This document shows, piece after piece, positions 58,276-64,000 of a stretch of DNA of 64,000 bases (position 1 is its first letter; every line of letters begins with the position of its first letter). A program made the position numbers and the translations under genes. The notes under the pieces were generated by a model. That model was given only the letters and a program-made list of their open reading frames with translations, had not been told where the DNA came from and made no database searches. This stretch comes from Actinoallomurus sp963823735. Its GTDB lineage: Bacteria > Actinomycetota > Actinomycetes > Streptosporangiales > Streptosporangiaceae. The stretch lies in the NCBI GenBank assembly GCA_963823735.1, contig CAWGMO010000010.1, positions 124,001 through 188,000 on the forward strand, in the 5' to 3' direction.

Positions 58276-59655
58276 TTACCCCGACACGTCCTCCAGCAGG
58301 CGCCCCTTGGTCTCCGGACCGAGGGCGAGGACGAGGACGGCGGCGATGAGGAACGTGCCCGCGACGATCGCGAACGTCGCGGTGTACCCCCACATCGCCA
58401 GCGTCGGGGGCACAAGGGACGGGCCGATGAGCGCGCCGAGGCGCCCGACGGCCGAGGCCGTGCCCGAGCCGGTCGCCCGCGCGCGGGTGGGGAACAGCTC
58501 GGGTGTGTAGGTGTAGATGCTCGCCCACATGCCCATCAGGCAGAACTGCAGGATGGACCCGGCGATGATGATGGCGACGGTGCCCGTGACCGAGCCGTAC
58601 AGGTAGGCGGCACCGGAGCTGAGCAGGATGGCGAGCCCGACGATGGGCTTCCTCCCCCAGCGTTCCATGAGCCGGGCGGCGATCAGGAAGCCGGGTACGC
58701 CCCAGACCTGCATCGCCAGGACGACGCTGATGGAACCGGTGATCGTCATGCCGTTGTCCACCAGCAGCTTCGCGATCCACGCGATGATCGCGTAGTAGCC
58801 GAGCAGGCCGCAGAACCACAGCCCCCACGCCATGAGCGTGCGCCGCCGGTACCGCTCGGAGAACAACTCGCTCATCGGACCGGTCTCCGCGTACGCCGCC
58901 GGTACGTCGAGGGCCCGATCGTGGTCCGGCAGCGGCCGGCCCAGCGCGGTCCGGACGTGGGACTCGAAGGCGCGCATCGCGCTGTCGGCACGGTCGTACC
59001 GGCCACGGGACTCGTACCAGCGCGCCGACTCCGGCACTCCACGGCGGATGTAGAGGCCGAAGAGGGACAGCACGAACATCAGGACGAACACCGACCGCCA
59101 GGTGAGCCACGGGACGAGGACGAGGGAGACGACGCCGCTCACCAGGAACGAGATCGTGATGGTGCCCGGCAGCCAGCCCATGTACCAGCCGCGCTTCTTG
59201 GCGGGCAGGAACTCCGACAGCAGCGCCTGGGCGACCGGGAGCTCGGCGCCCAGGCCGACGCCGGTCAGGAAGCGGAACGTCATCAGGGAGTCGAAGCTCC
59301 AGGACAGCGCCGTCAGCAGGCTGAAGACGCCCCAGAAGATCATGCTGTAGGCGAAGATCGGGCGCCGTCCGAACCGGTCGGACAGGATCCCGGCGAGGCT
59401 CGCGCCGACTCCCATGCCGGCGAATGTCGCGCTGGCGAGCAGTCCGGCCATGCTCTTGGTGAGGTGCAGGTCGATGCTGATCGGAGCGAGCACAAAAGTC
59501 AGAAAGGTCACGTCGAGGCTGTCGAAGAAGAACGCGGTCGCCACGACGCCGAAAAGGCGGCGCTGATATTTGGTGAACGGCAGTCGTTCGAACCTCGCGG
59601 GCAGATCCAGTGGTTGTGGTGGTGCCGGTGTCCGCGTTCTCGGTATTTCGACCAT
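58276..59655 (-). CDS. MFS importer, aromatic acid:H+ symporter type
   Basis: 459 residues and 12 membrane helices. FFFDSLDVTFLTFVLAPIS in helix 1 carries the acidic residue used in proton coupling. SDRFGRRP, RFLTGVGLGAELPVAQALLSEF and PELFPTRARATGSG fit the AAHS/NiaP-type sugar-porter-related group that takes up benzoates, nicotinate and similar acids. ATG at 59655 with AGAGG upstream; the frame to 59862 is rejected. It likely brings in the substrate of this catabolic cluster. Confidence 0.87.
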   Translation of the reverse strand: MVEIPRTRTPAPPQPLDLPARFERLPFTKYQRRLFGVVATAFFFDSLDVTFLTFVLAPISIDLHLTKSMAGLLASATFAGMGVGASLAGILSDRFGRRPIFAYSMIFWGVFSLLTALSWSFDSLMTFRFLTGVGLGAELPVAQALLSEFLPAKKRGWYMGWLPGTITISFLVSGVVSLVLVPWLTWRSVFVLMFVLSLFGLYIRRGVPESARWYESRGRYDRADSAMRAFESHVRTALGRPLPDHDRALDVPAAYAETGPMSELFSERYRRRTLMAWGLWFCGLLGYYAIIAWIAKLLVDNGMTITGSISVVLAMQVWGVPGFLIAARLMERWGRKPIVGLAILLSSGAAYLYGSVTGTVAIIIAGSILQFCLMGMWASIYTYTPELFPTRARATGSGTASAVGRLGALIGPSLVPPTLAMWGYTATFAIVAGTFLIAAVLVLALGPETKGRLLEDVSG

Positions 59656-59743
59656 GACGGTGGTCCTCTCGGTAAATGGAGTTTCGAACTGATGACTTTC
59701 CCCTCGATGTTCGTGTGCGCGGGCGATCCGGCCGCTAAGGCGC

Positions 59744-60256
59744 TCATGTGCCGCCGTCTCCGCTCGCGATCCGCGCGTATCCGCCGCCGTAGAAAAGGAG
59801 CGGGCCGACGTCCTCGCCGTCGCGGATCCGGGTGACCGACCCCATGACGAACAGGTGGTCACCGGCCTCGATGACGTCGGTGATGTCGCTCTCGACGACC
59901 ATCACGGCACCGTCGATGACCGGGCCGCCGTTGTCGCCGTAGTGCCATGGGATGCCGTGGAAGCGGTCCACTCCCCTGGCCGAGAACTGGTGGGAGAGGT
60001 GCGCCTGGTGCTCTCCGAGAACATTCACGGCGAAGGCGCCGAATTCCAGGATCTGCGGCCAGGTCGTCGATGAACGGTCCGCGAAGAAACCGATCATCGG
60101 AGGGTCGAGGGAAACTGATGTGAACGACCCGACCGCCATCCCGATCGGCCTGCTGCCGTCGAGTGCGGTGATCACTGCGACGCCGGTCGGATAGCGCCGG
60201 AGAATCGATCGCATGAGCTCCCCATCGGTTTTCGAAATATCGGCGGGAGTCGTCAT
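59744..60256 (-). CDS. Flavin reductase (FMN-binding split-barrel)
   Basis: 170 residues. RRYPTGVAVITALDG, then SFTSVSLDPPMIGFFADRSS and FAVNVLGEHQAHLSHQFSARG are signatures of the HpaC-like NADH:flavin reductases. They supply reduced flavin to two-component monooxygenases, which fits the two luciferase-like enzymes encoded nearby. The start at 60256 is chosen over 60346, which would cover the operator at 60287. Confidence 0.88.
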   Translation of the reverse strand: MTTPADISKTDGELMRSILRRYPTGVAVITALDGSRPIGMAVGSFTSVSLDPPMIGFFADRSSTTWPQILEFGAFAVNVLGEHQAHLSHQFSARGVDRFHGIPWHYGDNGGPVIDGAVMVVESDITDVIEAGDHLFVMGSVTRIRDGEDVGPLLFYGGGYARIASGDGGT

Positions 60257-60286
60257 GAATGCATCGTAGGAGCCGACAAAGGGGCT

Positions 60287-60304
60287 GTCAACGCTTGCGT
60301 TGAT
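60287..60304. promoter_or_regulatory. Cluster operator copy 2: GTCAACG-N4-CGTTGAT
   Basis: The same 7-4-7 palindrome as at 54660 and 62719 with one end mismatch; spacer CTTG. It lies 31 nt before the flavin reductase start, in the position of a repressor site over the promoter. Confidence 0.7.
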
Positions 60305-60349
60305 CGAACCTTCGCGGGCCGGCCGGGCACGTACGCGGGAGTTCATCGG

Positions 60350-61558
60350 TCAGAGAAGTCCCAGCTCGCGGGCCGCGCCGGTGAGGCTTCGGCGGTGCTC
60401 GGGAGCGGCGATCGAGATCAGCGCGGCGGCGGTGTCACCGTCGCGCAGGTCCGCACTGCCGTACTCGGTGACCACGACCTCCACCGCCTCGGCGGGCAGC
60501 GAGACCGGCCCCTCCAGCCGTGGCACGATCCGTGATCGGCCGCGGGAGGTGGCGCTCAGAGCGAGGATCGACAGGCCGTCCGGGTTGGCGCTCGCGCCCC
60601 GCGCGAAGTCCGCGAGGCCGCCGATCCCGCCGAGCCGCCCGCCGTGGCCGGTCTCGGAATTGGCCCGGCCCATGAGATCGACCTCCAGCACCGAGTTGAC
60701 CGCGCGGAACCCCGGCAGGCCGCGCAGGGTGTCCGGCGCGTGCGTCACGTCGGCGGGCGCGAGGTCGGCGGCGCCGTCCAGGGCCCGGAGCAAAGACGCC
60801 GACCCGCCGGCGGCCGTCGCCGTCAACGGCGCGGCCGGGTCCAGCGCGCCGGCGCGCATCAGGTCGAGCAGCCAGTCGCCGAGCAGCCCGGTGTGCAGCC
60901 GCAGGCCGCGCCGCCGGGTGAGCTCCGTGACGAACCCGGAGGCCCACCCGCCCATGCCCAGCTCCAGGGTCGCGCCGTCGGGGATCCACTCGACCAGGTT
61001 GCGGCCGAGCGGCCCGGCCTCGCCCGTCGCCGGCGCGCCCGCCGGACCCGCCCCGGAGGCCTCGACGAGCAGGACCCGGCCGGTGACCGCGACCGTCGAG
61101 CGCGGCCCGGTCCACGGCAGCCCAGGGCGTACCTCCAGGACCACCGCGTCCGCCCGCTCGGCCGCGGGCGCCGCGAAGTCGACGGCCAGCCCGAGCGAAC
61201 AGCGTCCCGACCGCGGCGGGGTCGCCTGGGCCAGGGTGACGTCGACCGGAATCGTCCCGCACCGGAGTCCGGCGGCCAGCTCGTACAGCGAGCACCGCAG
61301 GTAGCGGGCGTTCCTGGCGGCGAGCCGGTCCGCCGACCCCAGGGGGCCCGACGGGAAGAAGGTGACGATCTCGACGCCGGGCAGTTCGGGGAAGTCCGGC
61401 GGCAGCATGCCGACGAGCAGCCGGCTCCCCTGAAGGCGGTCCAGATGCCGGGGCAGGGCCTGGATGAGGTGGACGGGGGCTCCGCGCGCCTGCCCGATGA
61501 CGATGTCCTGGCCGGGCCGCAGCACGCCGGCCAGGACGTCGTCGACCGCGCCGGGCAT
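60350..61558 (-). CDS. Acetyl-CoA hydrolase/transferase family protein (CoA-transferase)
   Basis: 402 residues. The C-terminal half has the CoA-transferase glutamate in NSVLEVDLMGRANSE, followed by GGLADFARGA and VVTEYGSADLRD, as in 4-hydroxybutyrate and acetyl-CoA transferases. It moves CoA between acids or hydrolyses a CoA ester in the cytoplasm. The ATG lies only 2 nt after the upstream oxidoreductase stop, with GGGAG before it, so the two are co-translated. Confidence 0.83.
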   Translation of the reverse strand: MPGAVDDVLAGVLRPGQDIVIGQARGAPVHLIQALPRHLDRLQGSRLLVGMLPPDFPELPGVEIVTFFPSGPLGSADRLAARNARYLRCSLYELAAGLRCGTIPVDVTLAQATPPRSGRCSLGLAVDFAAPAAERADAVVLEVRPGLPWTGPRSTVAVTGRVLLVEASGAGPAGAPATGEAGPLGRNLVEWIPDGATLELGMGGWASGFVTELTRRRGLRLHTGLLGDWLLDLMRAGALDPAAPLTATAAGGSASLLRALDGAADLAPADVTHAPDTLRGLPGFRAVNSVLEVDLMGRANSETGHGGRLGGIGGLADFARGASANPDGLSILALSATSRGRSRIVPRLEGPVSLPAEAVEVVVTEYGSADLRDGDTAAALISIAAPEHRRSLTGAARELGLL

Positions 61559-61560
61559 GG

Positions 61561-62667
61561 TCAGGGCTCCCGTACCTCGACGTCGGCGAAGTTCGGCATG
61601 ACCTTCTCGCCGAACATCCGGATCGAGCTCATCGCCTCCTCGTGGGCGATCGTCCCGAGCTGGGTGCCGCAGATGATCTGCGTCGCGCCGGCGTCGCGGT
61701 AGCGCTCGATGTTGGCCGAGATCGTGTCGGGCGTGCCGACCAGCAGCATCCCCTGTTCGAGCAGGTAGTCGAACTTCAGGTGCTTGGCGATCCTCTCGCT
61801 GTTCTTGGCCGCCTCGGCGTACCACTCGTAGCCGGGAGGCATCTGGCCGCCCTTACCCCAGCGGAGGAAGTACTCCATCGTCTTGTCCACGTAGGCGGTG
61901 AACGACGCCTCCGCGACGGCACGCGCCTTCTCCTCGGTGTCCGCGCAGTAGGTCATCAGGAAGATCGCGACGTTCTCGTTGACCTGCCCGACCGGGGTCG
62001 CCTCGGCCAGGGCCGCCTTGTACTCGTCGACGCGCCGCCGGACGGTGTCGGGGCCGACTCCCATGCCGAAGCCGATGACCCCGAGACCCAGCCGGCCCGC
62101 CTCGGGATAGCTGGTCGGGCTCGTGCACGCGGCCCACATGGGCGGATGCGGCTTCTGCAGCGGTTTGGGGAAGACGGTACGGCCCGGGACCTTCACGTAC
62201 TTCCCGTCGAAGTGGACCGGTTCGTCGGAGGTCCACAGCTTCGGGATCAGACTGACGGCCTCACGCCACATCGGCTTGCTGTCGCCGGCGTCGATGCCGA
62301 ACCCGCCGAGCTCCTCCTCGGTCACCGAGCGGCCGGTCCCGAACTCGAGCCGGCCGTTGGACATGATGTCGAGCGCCGCGGCGCGCTCGGCCACGCGTAC
62401 CGGGTGGTTGAACGGGGCCGGCACCAGCACGACGCCGTGCCCGATGCGGATGCGCTCGGTGTGCTGGGCGACGCTCGCCAGCCACACCTCGGGCGCCGAG
62501 CTGTGCGAGAACTCCTCCAGGAAGTGGTGCTCGACGGTCCAGACGTGGGTGTAGCCCAGCCGGTCCGCCTCGCGTGCCTGGGCGACGGCGTTCCAGTACG
62601 TGTCGTACTCCGAGCGCGGTCCCCACGGCTTGGGCACGCCCATCTCATAGATCAGACCGAAGTCCAC
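61561..62667 (-). CDS. Luciferase-like (LLM) flavin-dependent monooxygenase
   Basis: 368 residues, TIM-barrel. GYTHVWTVEHHFLEEFSHSSAPEV and RIRIGHGVVLVPAPFNHPVRVAERAAALDIMSNGR are the group-1 bacterial luciferase-like pattern, which uses reduced FMN made by a partner reductase. The flavin reductase at 59744 is the likely partner. It is divergent from a second LLM gene across operator copy 3, and forms an operon with the CoA-transferase. Confidence 0.9.
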   Translation of the reverse strand: MDFGLIYEMGVPKPWGPRSEYDTYWNAVAQAREADRLGYTHVWTVEHHFLEEFSHSSAPEVWLASVAQHTERIRIGHGVVLVPAPFNHPVRVAERAAALDIMSNGRLEFGTGRSVTEEELGGFGIDAGDSKPMWREAVSLIPKLWTSDEPVHFDGKYVKVPGRTVFPKPLQKPHPPMWAACTSPTSYPEAGRLGLGVIGFGMGVGPDTVRRRVDEYKAALAEATPVGQVNENVAIFLMTYCADTEEKARAVAEASFTAYVDKTMEYFLRWGKGGQMPPGYEWYAEAAKNSERIAKHLKFDYLLEQGMLLVGTPDTISANIERYRDAGATQIICGTQLGTIAHEEAMSSIRMFGEKVMPNFADVEVREP

Positions 62668-62718
62668 GGCGGGATCCCCTTTCGTCGTCGTGCGTCCACG
62701 CTAGGCAGCCGCGAGGCA

Positions 62719-62742
62719 TCTGTCAACGGACGCGTTGACAGA
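62719..62742. promoter_or_regulatory. Cluster operator copy 3, the longest
   Basis: TCTGTCAACG, a 4-nt spacer (GACG) and CGTTGACAGA form a perfect 24-bp palindrome between two divergent luciferase-like genes (starts 62667 and 62791). It contains the core GTCAACG-N4-CGTTGAC shared with the sites at 54660 and 60287. Confidence 0.8.
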
Positions 62743-62790
62743 TTTGGATGTCGCGTCATAGCGTGCTGCCAGGAAAGAAGGGACCCTGAG

Positions 62791-63636
62791 ATGGACTTCG
62801 GAATTCTGGTCATGCCCACCGACGAGGGGCCGGATCCGCTGGAACTGGCGGCACGGGCGGAGGATCTCGGCCTGGAGTCGATCTTCCTTCCCGACCACAC
62901 GCACGTACCGGCGAGCCGCCGCACCCCGTTCCCGAACCCGCCGTACGGCGAGCTGCCACGGGAGTACCACCGGTTCCGCGATCCGCTCGTCACGCTCGCC
63001 GGCATGGCCGCGGTGACCTCGACGATCAGGCTCGGCACCTGTGTGTGCCTCGTCGTCGAACGCGACCCGATCCTGATGGCCAAGGAGGTCGCGACCCTGG
63101 ACCTCATGTCGGGCGGCCGGGTGCTCCTCGGCGTCGGGGCCGGCTGGAACCGCGAGGAGATGGAGAACCACGGCACCGACCCGCGCACCCGCATGGCGCT
63201 GCTCGGCGAGCGCGTCCGCGCGATGAAGGAGATCTGGACGCACGAGCAGGCCGAGTTCCACGGGCGGTTCGTCGACTTCGACCCGATCTACTCCTGGCCG
63301 AAGCCCGTACAGACCCCCTGGCCACCGGTGATCGTCGGCGGCAACGGGCCAACGGTCCTCGACCGGGTCGTGGAGTACGGCGACGGCTGGTTCCCCGGCC
63401 ACCAGCGCGACCTCACCGCCCTCGGCGACCGCATCGCGGAGCTGCGCGTACGCGCGGCGGACGCCGGACGGCCCCCGATACCGGTCACCATCGCGCTCGC
63501 CCGGCTGGAACACCTGGACCGCTACGCCGAGATCGGGGCGGCCCGCTGCGTCTTCGCCGTGCCGCACGACACGCGCGATGCCGCGATCAAGGTGATGAAC
63601 GAGGTCGCCGCGGAGGCGCGGCGGTTCAACGGCTGA
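62791..63636 (+). CDS. Luciferase-like oxidoreductase, F420-dependent type
   Basis: 281 residues. MDFGILVMPTDEGPDPLELA, then LPDHTHVP, then LMSGGRVLLGVGAGWNREEMENHG match the actinobacterial LLM subfamily whose members often use cofactor F420. This is a different branch from the gene at 61561. ATG at 62791 lies 48 nt past operator copy 3. It may oxidise or reduce an intermediate of the same pathway; cofactor choice is not proven by sequence. Confidence 0.87.
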   Translation: MDFGILVMPTDEGPDPLELAARAEDLGLESIFLPDHTHVPASRRTPFPNPPYGELPREYHRFRDPLVTLAGMAAVTSTIRLGTCVCLVVERDPILMAKEVATLDLMSGGRVLLGVGAGWNREEMENHGTDPRTRMALLGERVRAMKEIWTHEQAEFHGRFVDFDPIYSWPKPVQTPWPPVIVGGNGPTVLDRVVEYGDGWFPGHQRDLTALGDRIAELRVRAADAGRPPIPVTIALARLEHLDRYAEIGAARCVFAVPHDTRDAAIKVMNEVAAEARRFNG

Positions 63637-63639
63637 TCA

Positions 63640-63685
63640 CTCCTCCGGCGCGACGCGCGAGCCGCACCGCGCCGCGCCGGAGGAG
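63640..63685. terminator. Two-way hairpin between convergent genes
   Basis: CTCCTCCGGCGCG at 63640-63652 pairs perfectly with 63673-63685 around a 20-nt GC-rich loop that can pair further. It fills the space between the stops of the luciferase-like gene (63636) and the acyl-CoA ligase (63689). Confidence 0.75.
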
Positions 63686-63688
63686 CCG

Positions 63689-64000
63689 TCAGACCTTGCG
63701 GGTGAGGACGTAGCCCGCGCCGACCCGGTCCCAGGCGTCACCGATCCCGTGCGCGCGGAGCCGGTAGCGCTCGATCTCGTTCTTGGTCACCGATCGCGGC
63801 AGCTCCGTGACGAACTCCAGGTAACGCGGGACCTTGAAGTAGGCGAGCTGCTCCTCGCAGAACCGGATGACCTCCACCGGGTCCAGCGAGACGCCGTCCC
63901 GCAGCAGCACGTAGGCCTTGATGTCCTCCTCGCCGACCTCGCTCGGCACGCCGACGACGGCGCACTCGGCGATCGCCGGGTGCAGCGACAGCGCCTGCTC
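63689..64000 (-). CDS. Acyl-CoA ligase (AMP-binding), C-terminal part; gene continues past window
   Basis: About 103 C-terminal residues of an ANL-family enzyme. It starts within HPAIAECAVVGVPSEVGEEDIKAYVLL and continues with the hinge-domain sequence FCEEQLAYFKVPRYLEFV and LPRSVTKNEIERYRLR. The lysine that normally completes adenylation sits in VTKNEIER. This layout is common in CaiC-like and aromatic-acid CoA ligases. It probably activates a carboxylic acid intermediate of the neighbouring catabolic cluster. Confidence 0.87.
   Translation of the reverse strand, partial: EQALSLHPAIAECAVVGVPSEVGEEDIKAYVLLRDGVSLDPVEVIRFCEEQLAYFKVPRYLEFVTELPRSVTKNEIERYRLRAHGIGDAWDRVGAGYVLTRKV

Overview
The window is high-GC DNA with many GTG/TTG starts, GGAGG-type ribosome-binding sites, 1-8 nt overlaps between co-directional genes, an MbtH/NRPS system and two luciferase-like (possibly F420-dependent) oxidoreductases. 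This points to a filamentous actinomycete, probably of the Streptosporangiales/Thermomonosporaceae type; the genus is an inference. No rRNA, tRNA, CRISPR array or intact transposase gene was seen.

Layout. 1-1632: a methylmalonate-semialdehyde dehydrogenase gene broken by eight single-base insertions, and an MFS fragment. 1943-6128 (minus): a polymorphic-toxin locus with a secreted RNase A-like toxin, an unknown protein, an orphan C-terminal piece of a second RNase A-like toxin, a CdiI-like immunity protein and a WXG100-like protein. 6782-10070: ordinary accessory genes (EamA transporter, DUF805, GNAT, P-loop kinase). 10130-20334: an unrecognised biosynthetic locus with a creatininase-like protein, an Fe/2-oxoglutarate dioxygenase, a zinc-ribbon methyltransferase, two radical SAM enzymes, a family 2 glycosyltransferase, an MFS exporter, a HAD phosphatase, a small kinase and an arylsulfotransferase-like beta-propeller. 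Its divergent promoter lies in a large imperfect palindrome. 20391-21475: an HTH protein and a small secreted protein.

21626-27446: a MocR regulator divergent from an operon for an amino-acid-type ABC importer plus a C-N hydrolase and a dihydroxyphthalate-decarboxylase-like protein. 27468-46344 (minus): an NRPS operon, read as C-A-T-C-A-T-C-A-T-E / carbamoyltransferase / T-C-A-T / free-standing A domain / MbtH / MFS exporter. A helix-turn-helix protein with conserved cysteines (46864-47583) and a GTP cyclohydrolase I (47697-48293) follow. The free A domain probably loads the orphan N-terminal T domain, giving a carbamoylated peptide of about five residues; no thioesterase is visible.

48441-53824: a 24-bp inverted-repeat MITE, a secreted GH43 glycosidase, a methyltransferase, an HxlR regulator and an aldo/keto reductase, mixed with three genes that have lost internal segments (MFS, aldo/keto reductase, XRE regulator). 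53813-64000: a catabolic cluster with enoyl-CoA hydratase, SnoaL-like protein, quinone-reductase-like dehydrogenase, maleate-isomerase family protein, Gfo/Idh oxidoreductase, aromatic-acid-type MFS importer, flavin reductase, CoA-transferase, two luciferase-like monooxygenases and the end of an acyl-CoA ligase. Three copies of one palindromic operator, GTCAACG-N4-CGTTGAC, lie in its intergenic regions, so the cluster looks like one small regulon whose regulator is outside the window.
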